DNA of 64,000 bases from Gymnothorax reevesii (lineage: Eukaryota > Chordata > Actinopteri > Anguilliformes > Muraenidae), in assembly GCA_029721435.1 (NCBI GenBank), contig CM056587.1:14913667-14977666 (forward strand), given 5' to 3'. A program made the position numbers and the translations under genes. How positions within the stretch are numbered: the first letter of the stretch is position 1; every line of letters starts with the position of its first letter. The notes under the pieces are model-generated. The model saw only the letters and a program-made list of their open reading frames with translations. It made no database searches and was not told the DNA's origin. Positions 10,507 to 21,684 of this stretch are shown piece after piece.

Positions 10507-12405
10507 GTGGACTCAAAAATTACTGGCACCTGAGAATGAATAGAGATTCACAAAATGAACAATGTAATCGTAGTTGTACCAACTTGGGCAATATTTTATT
10601 TATGTTTTGATGAAAACAACCAAAATTATGATCACTTAATACAAAATAAATTTAAACAGTAGAGGGCACTCGGTAGTGCGCATACCTCCGCCAGGCTATA
10701 TAGCTGTTCTTTTGGTTACAGAATATGTTCCAGATCACTTCCAAAATTAAATCAACTCTTTCTTGGACTGCCACCTATAATCCTGCCAAATTTTGTGCAA
10801 GACTGTTTTTGAGTTACCCGGTGAGAAATATCACCTGATCTGCGTTAGATACAGTATATTTTAATTCTTCCAGATCCAGAATATGTGGCAAATCACTTCC
10901 AAAATTGAATCAACTCATCTTCGGACTTCCACCCATCATCCTACCAAATTTCTTGTCCAACCATTCCTAACTTTTGAGTTATCCTGTCCACAGACACATA
11001 CAAATGGGTGAAAACATGACCTCCTTGGTGGAGGTAAAAATCAAGATTTCATAATATTTGGTGCCCTTCATTTAGAACATAGTGCAATCACCTCTGACAA
11101 GAATAACAGCATGAAGTCTTTCCTTGCAACTTTTGCCAAGGTTATGTCACACATTTGAGGGGATTGTGGACCATCCCTTTAAGCAGATCCCAGCAAGCTC
11201 CTTCACATTCTTGGGTTTGCATTTATCAACTGCTCTTTTCAGCCCAGTCTGCAGGTTTTCAATTGGATTGAGGTCTGGCGACTGAGATGGCCCATGCAGA
11301 ACATTTATTTTGTTGTCACTACCATTTCTGTGTGGATTTTGAGGTACACTTTGGATCATTGTCTTGTCGGAAAGTCCCTGCCTGCTGGCGGAGGCAACCA
11401 GATTGTCAGCTAAAATATCCTGATACTTGGTGGAATTCATTGTACAATTAATCCTAACCAGCGTCCCTGGACCTCTTGAATTAAAACAGCCCCATAACAT
11501 GACTGACCCACCATCATACAGGTATTTCACCGTGGGTATGAGGTGCCTCTTCTTGTATACTATCAAACATGCCGATGCTGTATCTGTTGAAAGTGCAACT
11601 TTGGTCTCATCTGACTAAAGACCTTGTTCCAGTCATAATTTAAATGACATTTGACAAACTCCAAGCTCATGCTTCTGGGTCTTTTGGCCAGAGAAGGCTT
11701 TCTCCGAGCAGCCTTAAAGAGGCAGTGGTTGTTGAGGTGTCACCTGATGGTACTTCTTGAAACCTGATGACCCCAAGATGCCCCGAAGGCCTGTAATTCC
11801 TTCACAGTTATTCTTGGGGATTTTACTGCTTCTCTCACTATGCGCCTCCATATCCTGTCGGGCGAAATGCTGTTGCATCCTCTGCCCTTGAGGTTTTCAA
11901 CTGTTTCATATCTTCTGAATTTTTTAATTATTGCCCTGACCGTGCTCAGTGACCTAATCAATCATGACGGTCTGTGACCATCTGCCTCTTTTGAAGCGAC
12001 AGTTGTTCTGTTTACTTCATGCTGTTGGATGACAAAGGGATACTGCATGTGTGTTACCTCATTTTTTTTAAGCTAGTGAAACAGGAAGTGATGTAATGGC
12101 TCAATATAGTTCCTGAATACTTATACAAAACTTCAATAAGAGGAATTGAATACCTGGTTTAATTTTGGTAGATGTTATTTACAATAATCTTTAGGGATAC
12201 CATTAATTGTGAAACCTTGATTTTGAAGAAATCAATTTTTTTCATTTAATCAATAAACGATTTTGGTTGGTTCCATTGGAACATCAATATTGTGCAGTAT
12301 TTCTAACGTTGTAATTTAGAGTCTGCAAATACAATTTTTAGATTTTTTGTTTGTTTTTTGTGTTGTTTTTAAATTGCCAGTCAGGGGTGCTAGTAATTCT
12401 GCAGC
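10507..12405 (-). mobile_element. Degenerate Tc1-like DNA transposon
   Basis: The outer ends carry related inverted motifs: 'actcaaaaattactggcacc' near 10512 and 'ccagtcaggggtgctagtaa' near 12378. The minus strand encodes Tc1-type transposase pieces. An N-terminal HTH region (STVRAIIKKFRRYETVENLKG, RITVKELQ) lies at 11740-11961. The catalytic part, with GGSVMLWGCFNSRGPG and SPDLNPIEN, lies at 11147-11566. The reading frame is broken between the two parts, so no active transposase is made. A second repeat is inserted at about 10640-11035. Confidence 0.75.
10640..11035. repeat. Interspersed repeat (copy A) nested in the Tc1-like element
   Basis: It starts with 'gagggcactcggtagtgcgc...acctccgcc' and ends with 'aacatgacctccttggtggaggt'. 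The two edges are inverted relatives. Inside are two imperfect copies of an approximately 130-bp unit containing 'atcacttccaaaatt'. The same family is at 50183-50475. It is noncoding. Confidence 0.6.
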
Positions 12406-13095
12406 CCACGGAAAATTAGTGAATCTTTCTATGCTCAAATCTATGGAGTGTTATGGCCCCAATTTGCTATTACATTTACAACACTACAGCAACAGCAAGG
12501 GATGACAGACACAGTTTTTAAAACTTATACACATTTAATTAACAAAGACAACAACTAACACTAATGACTAATCTAATATCTACAACTAATGACCAAGACT
12601 GATTTCCAAAAAACAGAAGATATTTACAGTCCCTTTTGTAGGTTGCTTGGTGATGTCCTGGGTGAGGGAAAAACTCTAACACAGGCAAAAATCCACTAAA
12701 AGCTTCACAGGTCTTGAACAGAATGACAGGTCTGGTCACATTTGTCCTTCTCCTTGCAATTTCTCCTACTACTTTACTGTCTCAATTCTACTCCTTATAT
12801 ACTCTTTTGCAGACCCCACCCACATTTAGACCTCTTTTTTATTTTCTGGGACTTTCCCTAGACATGCCCAGGACATGTCTAAACCTAGCCCCAGTCTGGG
12901 CCTAATAAAAGAAAGGTAAATACTGCCATCTAGTGGCCTCTATTCACATCACAGGAGAAACTGAATGAAGAACATTTTTTCCCTCCAAAATGTCCTTCAG
13001 TGTTACTAACATATTTGTTAATACAGAGAGGACCACTGCATTAAGTCTCTTGTTCTTTCCTGTTATGTCTGATAATGTTGATGAACATATCAGGA
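12406..13095. other. Intergenic, no gene recognised
   Basis: AT-rich noncoding sequence lies between two Tc1-like relics. I see no conserved coding segment or clear repeat boundary in it. Confidence 0.5.
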
Positions 13096-13320
13096 TGCGT
13101 CTTGGTCCACTACTTTATGCAGGACAATAGAGAACTCTAAGGTTTATGAGTTTGTTCTCATACACTGTCCTTTTCATTTCTGACCACAGGTTTTCAATAT
13201 GGTTTGAGTCCTGAGACTGATGGCCATTGCAAAACATTGATTTTCCTTGTTCAAAATAATTTCTTTGTTGATTTTTGCGCATCGGTGAGGTCCTTGTCTT
13301 GCTGCTTGGTCCATCTATTG

Positions 13321-13523
13321 CAGGGGTGTCAAACTGACTCGTAAACGGGGCCAAGAGGCTGCAGGTTTTCACTCCAACAATGCAGAAGCGCACCTGATAC
13401 AACTAATCAGTTGTGCAGGCCTAGATCAGTTGATTAAATCAGTGCTTTCAGGTGAGCTTTTGCTTGGTAGGATTGAAGACCTGCAGCCTCTTGGCCCGTT
13501 CACGGGTCAGTTTGACACCTCTG
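13321..13523. mobile_element. hAT-type MITE inserted in Tc1 relic
   Basis: The terminal inverted repeats begin CAGGGGTGTCAAACTGAC and end GTCAGTTTGACACCTCTG. The interior also folds back: 'ccaagaggctgcagg' pairs with 'cctgcagcctcttgg'. It is flanked by 8-bp near-identical direct repeats, ATCTATTG (13313-13320) and ATCTATGG (13524-13531). An 8-bp target duplication and a CAG...CTG terminus are typical of hAT elements. Confidence 0.8.
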
Positions 13524-13630
13524 ATCTATGGCCAAGTCTCCCTCATGCAGGCTTTTGGCACCTAGGTGTTCAGTTAAAATATCTTGGCACTTTATGGACT
13601 TCACAATTCCATCAATCCTAACAAGCTCTG

Positions 13631-13748
13631 GGGTGCGTTTCCCGAAATCACACATGCTAACTTACAAAGTTGGAACCATTGACTGTGAATGGACAAACTA
13701 TGCAAGTTGCTGACTTAGTAAGCAACTATGCTTTTGGGAAACGCCTCC
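13631..13748. mobile_element. Short foldback element with GTTTCCC/GGGAAAC termini
   Basis: The left end is GGGTGCGTTTCCCGAAA and the right end is CTTTTGGGAAACGCC. The terminal motif recurs in the repeat block at 40160-40345. It is noncoding, and the surrounding Tc1 relic resumes after it. Confidence 0.55.
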
Positions 13749-14071
13749 CCTGGTGGACAACTGGCAGCAAAACAGCCCAGAGGAATCAATGATGCACAAC
13801 GTATTTTAAGGCGTACCAGATGCTTTCGTTGCCTGCTGCCCCATTTCTTTCTTCATCCATGATGTTTTTTGCTTGGTCAAAATGTTAAATCTTGGGGTCA
13901 TCAGCCTTTATCAAGATTCCAGTCATAGTTCTTTCAATATTTAGGAAAATTCCAACTCTATTGTCTCAGTTGCTTACAGGGCTTTTTGTTGTCCAACCCC
14001 CCCAAACAAACTTGTTTACAATGAAAATGCCCCCGACAAAGAACATTTATTCCCCCAACAGAACTCTAAGC

Positions 14072-14825
14072 CAGTGGTTCCCAAACTTAGTCCTGGGGAG
14101 GGGGAGGGGGGCTCTGGCCCTGAGTCCTGGGGAGGGCTGGCTCTGTGCATGCTGGTTTTTTGTTCCATCCACAATTGCAATGAAAGGAATTTAACAAACT
14201 GCTAATTTTTCTTGAGATTTTGCTTATGATTTTTTAGATGGACTAATTATTGTATTGATCAACCTTATGCTAGAAAAGTGCAATACTCTTAGGAACATAC
14301 TGAATGCAATCCGTGTTCATTATTTTTCTTTCATAAGCATCAATACAATGCAGGTTTGCATCATGTTAATTTTATCTTTGAATCATTCATTATCTATCAG
14401 ATGGCTATGATTGGTGATGATGAGAAACCTTCATTTGTCCCTAAAGGAGGATTCAGATGTCCAAGCAGCACAAGGAAGCACAGAAAACATAGTCATTAAT
14501 TAAAAGACAGTGGCCAGTTGTCTGAACTTAATTAGCAGCCCAATGATTCAGATCAGTCTAAATTTGATCAGAGATTATTTGCTTCCTTTCATGTTAGTAT
14601 GTTTGCAGTATAGCCCAATAAGCTGTACATGTCCACAGAAATGTGATTTAACATATCATGTAAAGCTATTTCTGATGTAACACGATAAAGATTTTCAGTA
14701 ATCTTACATGAAAAGCACTTAGTTTCAAACATTGTTAGCTTGTCAAAATAATTTAATTGCAATCGAGGTTGGAACAAAAACCAGCATGCAGAAGGGGCCT
14801 CCAGGACTGAGTTTGGGAACCACTG
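14072..14825. mobile_element. Non-autonomous hAT element
   Basis: The inverted termini are CAGTGGTTCCCAAACT on the left and AGTTTGGGAACCACTG on the right, a perfect 16-bp pair. The subterminal segments also pair ('catgctggtttttgttcca' motifs). Flanking 8-mers CTCTAAGC (14064-14071) and CTCTACAC (14826-14833) look like a decayed 8-bp target duplication. No transposase frame is present in the 754 bp. Confidence 0.75.
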
Positions 14826-14849
14826 CTCTACACTGCCGCTTTGCCACAG

Positions 14850-15125
14850 GGATTTTTTGCCACCCCAACCATGCTCCTCCCAGTGCATGGGGCAGCATGC
14901 ATACACCATTTGTTCACACACTAATAGCTACAGGCAATTTAGAGTCTCCATTATCCTGATATACATGTCTTTGGACAATGGGGGGAAACAAAGAGCCCAG
15001 AGGAGACCCACATAAACACAGGGAGGACATGCAGATCCCAGACAGTAAGGCTCAAGGCCAGAAATGAACCCACGGCCTTCTTCCCCTGAGGCAGCTGTGC
15101 TATCCACTGAGCCATGGTGTCACCC
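14850..15125 (-). repeat. tRNA-derived SINE of V-SINE (HE1/DANA-like) type
   Basis: Read on the minus strand, the head has a Pol III A-box-like 'tggctcagtggatagc' and a B-box-like 'gggttcatttc'. These are followed by the conserved body, 'gtccaaagacatgtat' and 'ctctaaattgcctgtag', shared by fish V-SINEs. Confidence 0.6.
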
Positions 15126-15329
15126 AACTGCAATAATCATGTCGGGAGAAAAAATTTCTGCCATGTCCCAGTTTTTCTCCTTACGTTCCTCCTCACAGAA
15201 GTTAGGAGTGATAGGAGGTGAAATAATAGCTCTAATGTAGTAATCTGCAGTGCTCTGGAAATGAGACAAAAATTCTCCCCGCCCTTTACAATCATGGAGC
15301 TGATAGGGCAAAGCGCATTTGACCTGTAG

Positions 15330-15600
15330 TTATATGACTTGCGGGCTGACTGGGCAGTGCTCGTTCATCCTGTAGCTCCCTGACTCATGATCTGATTGGA
15401 CAGTGTGCATTCTTCCTATAACTCTATGACTCATGGGTTGACTGGGCAGTGCTCATTCGTCCTGTAGCTCTATTGATTATGGGTTGGCTGGGCAGTGCTC
15501 ATTGGTACTGTAGTGCTATGATCCATGGGCCAATAGGCAGTGCTCATGAGTGTGTTGCTTAATAAGTCACGGGCTGACTGGTCACTGCTAATGAAGCTTT
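15330..15600. repeat. Minisatellite, about 46-bp unit, six diverged copies
   Basis: The anchor 'gggcagtgctcattcg' recurs in variant form near 15351, 15398, 15444, 15490, 15536 and 15585. The spacing is 46-49 bp. It is noncoding. Confidence 0.75.
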
Positions 15601-15667
15601 TTCCAAGGCAATGTCATCATTTACATACAAATCTATAGATGACCAAAGATGTTCAAAGTGACTAGAT

Positions 15668-15834
15668 CAGCCAAAAATTGTAGGTCTTCCAAGCACTCAG
15701 AAAAAAATAGTAGGGTCCAAATGAAGCCTTAGGATAAAAAGCCTTTAAACAAAAGCAAAGGCTTTTTATCCTAAGGCTTTGTTTGGACCCTACTATTTTT
15801 TCTGAGTGCTGGGAAAACCTACAATTTTTGGTTG
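15668..15834. repeat. Long near-perfect inverted repeat (hairpin)
   Basis: The left arm runs from 'ccaaaaattgtaggt' through 'aagccttaggataaaaagcc'. The right arm is its reverse complement ('ggctttttatcctaaggctt...acctacaatttttgg'). Each arm is about 75 bp, with only a few mismatches and a loop of roughly 15 bp. There are no coding features. A foldback transposon or a hairpin RNA source are both possible. Confidence 0.8.
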
Positions 15835-15945
15835 TCCTCTTGTCCCACTTTTCCAAGAGCACCTGATTTATTCTTTGAACTAAAAGATAGTTTCATCCCC
15901 TGAGCGCCTAATATCCTTCTCATTTAACACTGACTAGATCAGCCA

Positions 15946-17215
15946 TTTTAAAATTTAGATTAGTTTACCAACAAATCAGAGGTGCACGCATTGAAGCTTT
16001 AAACATAAGAATATTTTCATCAAAACCTTTTAGGCATACAAAAACAGTTTCATATGCTTTATTTACATGCACGCAAGATGTACAAGTTGTGAGACCTTAC
16101 AGAATAGCAGGACATTTGCATCCACTTTGTTTAGGGAGTTATTGCAAAGTAGGCCAAGCTTTCCCAGATATCCATTTTTCAAAAGATGCAAAGTCATCTC
16201 TGTCTAGAGGTCTCAACAGACTTGAGTCACAGGGTCAGCTAAGGAAAACTATTACTGGAGAAAAAAATGGAAAACATTGATGCTTCGTGAATGTTTATGG
16301 TTTGACTGAACCAAAATGTATTACTATGAAAAGGCTATTTTTGTAATCATGAATATTGGCGAGTAAATTGTTTTGAAAAAATTTCAAGCCAGTGTAAAAA
16401 AATATCTTTTTATGAGGTTTTAAAGCAAACATATGGAAGATCATTCCATAAATATACTAATTGCTCATACCCTCCTGATTTTCATCAGTGGCTGGGACAG
16501 TGAGTGGTATGGTAGTGCGGAACTGAGCCCGAGGAACAAAGTTTTTCCTTGCCAGGAACAAGGAGCAAGGAAAGGATGGAGGATAAGGATGAAGGAAGGG
16601 GAACATTACAGTTCAGAATGAGCCTCCCGAGTCATGGTAACATGAGCATCACTGTGGGGTCAGCACCCTTCTGTTCAGGTACAGTCAGTGCCACAGGCTG
16701 ATCTGTGAGCTGAAGTGCTGGCACATGGAGCAGACCGTGATGTTTCAGGGATAAAGGGATTACATGGTATATTCCATAAAGGTATACACTGACTAATGTG
16801 TAGGCATTAATTTCACTGTACACACAATAGCTGGGTCTGCAAAGGTAGAAGGTTAAAAATGGTTGCTGTAAAAAGCTGGCAAGTGTGATTTAACTTTATC
16901 ATACTCAAGGTAAAAAGGTTAACAACTTTATACAAGTGTCTTTTTCAAGCTAGTCCTTTCTTTTGGTTTAAGATTTACATATTTGTATATTTTCACTAAC
17001 TGGCTGCTTGAAATTGCTATTACTGTCACATCTCTGGCAGCAGGTGCCAGTTTGGAACTCCTCGTTTGTTATAAAATTATATATATATAAAATGTTATCA
17101 ATTTTCATATTTAAGTTTATCCACAATAGCTTTTCTTCTCCTAACAAGGATTTTATTCATTACAATTTTATGATAAAAATATTGTTAAAAGTGCTGTAAT
17201 ACTCTTTTAAGCCCA
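15946..17215. other. Intergenic AT-rich sequence, no gene recognised
   Basis: Short open frames lack any recognisable motif. I found no repeat termini apart from the TA-rich run near 17080. Confidence 0.45.
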
Positions 17216-18250
17216 GTATACAGTGAGTTCTAGAATTATTGTTACCCCTTACTGAAAATTTAATAAAAAAACTGTAAAAGTAAATGGTATCATTGTAGAG
17301 GTAAACACAAAATACTAAGATGTAAAAGTAGTTTATTAATGTTCTAATGGAACCAAACAGAATCATGCCTTTTTTAAATAAACTTGCCTAATTTCACTGT
17401 AGTTCAGCTTTAATAGTAACTGTACTTACAATTATATAAATTTACAATAATATAAACCAGTTCTCTGGTTTACTACCACTTCTCGCAAGTTTTTTGGAGT
17501 TTTTTTTTGGTGCAGTTTGACAGCAAACATTTGGAAGGATTTGAGGACCCTCCTTTAAGCAGATCCTTTCAAGATCAACCACATTCTCAGCCAGACAAAT
17601 AAATCCTTATTTCACCCACATAGCAAAGTGATTTAAAAAGAAGCAGAGATTTTTCTCACCAGAAGGAGTAGGTACATTTAAAGAGGAAGTAAACAACGTT
17701 TTTTTTTATCTGTATGACAGAATGAAAAATTTGGAGACATCAGATCAAAATTTACGCAATGTGAGATTACAGGGGGAAACACATACTGTAACTGTGAGCA
17801 CCATTATTCATAGGACAGTGACATATTTTGCTTTGATTCTGTACGCTGTCACTGAGTTTGTAAGGATACAGACTGTGCAGACTCTCCCCCTTAATTTGAG
17901 GATGTTTTTACCCATATACGATGGATCATTGAGAAATCACAGCACATTCAGTACAAAGTCTTTCCCCACCCATTATTCAGGTGCATTAAAATATTGGACA
18001 GTTTAACACAAGGTAAGTATTTGCATTATTTGGCTGCATATTTATTGCATTCAATGACTGCTTGAAGTCTTTGATGCATAGACATCACCAGACTCTGGGT
18101 ATCTTCCCTGGTGATGCGGTGCCAGGCCTGTACTGCAGGCATCTTCAGTTCCTGCGTGTTTCAGGGACTTTTTGCCTTCAAGTTTCCTCTTCAGCATGAG
18201 TTACGCATGTTCAGCTGTACTCAAATCCAGTGATTGATTCAGCCGAAAAA
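17216..18250. repeat. Relics of Tc1/mariner-related non-autonomous elements
   Basis: A Tc1-like terminus, 'tacagtgagttctagaattattgttaccc', starts near 17218. Around 17530-17600 a decayed segment resembles Tc1 coding-strand remnants. Around 17980-18230 there is an independent repeat that reads MSMHQRLQAVIECNKYAAK on the minus strand, a phrase I associate with fish interspersed elements. No intact frame is present, and edges are uncertain. Confidence 0.35.
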
Positions 18251-19900
18251 GCCAAGATTTTAATAAATTGTGAAGCTGTCTAATGAGTTATAGTGCTCAC
18301 TGTCACTTCAGTTTCACAATCAGAATAGTATTTTTTTACCACAGATTTCATTTCAACCGCACCAAGTTTTCTTATTGAACCTACGGGTTCAATGCCATGG
18401 AAACTCATTTAACATGGATGGAAAATGAAGTGTGTTCTCCGTCATAAATGAAACCAGGTTTTGCAAAAGCGTGTTGATATGCAAGGGCTTTGTCGCTGTT
18501 TAATGCGAACACCTGTTCAGATACATACTTGATAAAAAACTTATAATTACCGTAACTTTCCTGTTAACCTGCTGCTCGTGTGAACATATACTGTATAGAA
18601 GAGGCCATGCACTGATAAATGATAGCCCTGCACACCATATACCCAGTTTGGAAGCACTGCGCAGCATATTGTATGCAGGTACTTTGTACGCCCACTAGAG
18701 GTCACAGTAGTGATCTTTAAAGAAAAGTAAAAGGAAAAAATTTCTTTGGTGTTACACTCAATAGCCAGTGCAAAAGAAAATGTTCCCAAGAAAGAGAAAT
18801 TATTATTTCGCATTTTGTCCATCTGTAGCTATTTTTATCACCACTGTAAGAGTGTTTACAATTTTAAGCACACACATCACAGTATTCTGTCATGCAAGTT
18901 GTTCATATTCGCCTGGTTATACAGAATCAAATTATATGGTCTTTTTGCATACATATTTTGCTGGACTAAATTAAATCTACAAAATAAGATTAGTTACAAA
19001 AGCCAACATAACTAATTGAGGCAGCGCTGGAAAGCTCATGAGCTGTAAATTAAATACTGCCAAAACCTATATATAAACCTATATAACATTTTTGAAAATA
19101 TTTTCAGTGTAATGTCTTTCCGTCATTCAAGAGACTTACATAATGCCAATGAATTAAAATGGTTTAAGGAATGTTATTCTGTGATTTTTTGCTTTGTGAA
19201 GAACGTACATGACAGTAAGGACAGGTAGCCATAATTTTCAAAATGCCTTTAATATTTTGAATGATCTGATAGATGCAGTTGGATAAATTAATTTGTTCTG
19301 ATGTACAAAAATACATATTATTTTAGCAGCTTCATGTCATGCTATGTGCAAAGTAAAACAATAGCATTGTAATATAGACAGAGGTCAATGCAAATTCAAG
19401 TATGCTGACATAAATGGCATATTTAAACACTTCAAGAGGTAGGCCTCAATTTTTCAGCAAATAGTACAAGTATAAACTACATTTTTGGCTCTTTCATTGC
19501 AGTGGAAAATGATCAATTGTGCAATTGTCCTGAAATTGTTTTTTCACAAATGGTAAGTTGATTCAAGTGCAGAAAGTTTGTATACATGTGTCACAGCTGC
19601 AATTAATGGCAGTAAAATTTACTATTTTGAGTAATCAATTAAAAATGCATGAATAAAAAGTGCTCTTACTTACAATGCCAAACATAATATTGTTCTTTTA
19701 TATACTGAATATTAGTAATATTCAAAATGGCCGACAAATTCCTGGTGCCTTCACAATAGTGAGAATATAAGCAAGTAAACAGTGTCCTATAGTTTCACCC
19801 CAGATTACTGTATGCTTACAAAGTAGTTGTGTCATACAGAGTAATTTCCCAAATCAATTTTTGCCACAAAATGTTTTTCAAAGTAAGTGCTGCCAGACAT
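18251..19900. other. Intergenic AT-rich sequence, no gene recognised
   Basis: I see no splice-bounded coding exon and no repeat with clear termini. Confidence 0.45.
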
Positions 19901-19907
19901 GCATGCA

Positions 19908-19914
19908 CGCACGC

Positions 19915-19955
<41 letters not shown>
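19908..19955. repeat. (CA)n microsatellite
   Basis: An uninterrupted run of about 20 CA units is preceded by a GCACGCACG variant segment. It forms the start of an interspersed repeat (to about 20250) that ends in another short CA run. Confidence 0.9.
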
Positions 19956-19956
<1 letters not shown>

Positions 19957-20445
19957 ACACTCACACAGATTTGTATGGCTATCCTCATGAGATCATTGTA
20001 TTGGCTCAGATTCATTATCCTCAGTCTTTACAAAACCCTGAGTCAAAATTTTGCCTACCTGTAACCCAACCCCAAATCTTCACCTAACTGTGACTGTTAA
20101 CCTGACTTTAACCTATTAGCCATACTCTGTGAGGACCACCCAAAATATCCTCATAAACCCAAATGTCCACATAACATCTGTGGTTTCTCAAGAGTTGGTT
20201 TTCACAAATGTTGCTACAGAAGCCCACACGCACACACACACTCGCACACAATATTTTACGTGCAGTCAAACTGTGCATTGACCCAATTGTTTAAAACTAC
20301 TAATACTAGTTTGTAAACATGGCGTAATTGGGGCTTTCTGATCGTTGATAGTCGTAGTGCAGATCCTGCTGTAATGTGCTGAACTATGCAGATGTCAGAC
20401 ACCATTTCTAATTGTTTTTCCAGCAAAAACATTATCACCGCAGAG

Positions 20446-20620
20446 CAGAGGTGTAAAATTCAGGGGCCAGAAAGTAAAAGTCCTGCCAAGTTTTTCTCCC
20501 TCCCACAGAATGAGCTGATCGCTCACATTGGCTCTATCTCCTGTACGAAGTAAATCCAGGTGGTTGGAATGAAGTTCTGGGGAGGATTTTTACTTTCTGA
20601 ATCCGAACTTCACACCTCTG
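20446..20620. mobile_element. hAT-type MITE with perfect 8-bp target duplication
   Basis: The termini are CAGAGGTGTAAAATTCAG on the left and CTGAATCCGAACTTCACACCTCTG on the right (the outer 10 bases pair with one G/A difference). Subterminal 'agaaagtaaaa' pairs with 'ttttactttct'. The flanks are identical 8-mers CCGCAGAG at 20438-20445 and 20621-20628. It is 175 bp long and noncoding. Confidence 0.88.
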
Positions 20621-21684
20621 CCGCAGAGTCACACAAAAACCCACCAGACAATTAGTAATGTCAAATAATTCAGTGTGCAGAGAGTCCTCCCTTCAATTTT
20701 TTATCAGCTTTGGTTCAAAGCAGACGTTTTTTGAACTTTCCAAAGACGTTTCTAGTGAATAATATTCCAATGCCTTTTCTTTACATTTCCAGAGTTCAGT
20801 ACCGGATGTTGGTGGGGATATGTGAAGATTTGTTTGCATTAACCAGCTTTTACAATATATAAGGTCTAAACCAAATAAATCAAATTTTGTGACCAGACGT
20901 TTTTACTAATCCTCAATAATACTTGACTGATCCTTGTAAATGACAGTTACGTGAGTCTCCCATCGCTCCACGCTGAATAAATCTCTTACGTTGAATAAGT
21001 TGAATCAATGAAATGATCTCTGACTTCAGCACAGCACTGTATCCATTTGTTTAACAGATTAGACTAAACCTTCAAATCACTTTGACTAAGCAGTGCAAGT
21101 TCAAGTTTACGGACAGTAGGCAAATATTAGTGTTTGGGTGGGCAAAATATGCTGTATTGGCTCACTAAGATATAGTTCCGACTTGCCCGGTAAGATTCAT
21201 TCATTCAGATGCAGTTTAGGTGCACAGTCAGCTGCTAACCGCTAACATCTAGCCAGTGCAGTTAGGCCTTGTTTACAGACGGTGTAGCAATAGAAGCGTG
21301 CCACTGCCCATTTGGCAGAGGAGCCGTCTCTATACTGACAGCAACCACTGTGCGTCCTGGCTTCGGTTACAGCACCGCGGCTGGCTGCAGAGGCAGCGCG
21401 TTCATTTAGGAACGGGACGCTGAGGTTTAGCATTTCTGATACTGAAATAGCTGCTTAGCCAGGTGCAGCTGTACACGTGGGTTCGTGTTACAATTTACCA
21501 AAACACTTCAAGTAAAACACAAAGTGCACTTTAGTCAGTCCCCCCCAACCCCTTTAGTTCTTTAAATTACAAAAATATACAAAGTTCTGCTCCTTTTTTC
21601 TTTCTTCTATACAACAGTAGTCATCTTTACATGTAAACATCGGCGCTTGTCTGCGCGTTCGTCCTCTCAGTTTCTGCGGCTCAG

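Larger units (their letters stand above)
13095..14030 (-). mobile_element. Second Tc1-like transposon relic, interrupted by two miniature elements
   Basis: The minus strand at 13130-13260 encodes a decayed C-terminal Tc1 segment (NHIENLWSEMKRTVYEN). Related noncoding-strand sequence resumes after the insertions at 13524-13630 and 13749-14000. It is strongly diverged and non-functional, and its edges are approximate. Confidence 0.5.
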
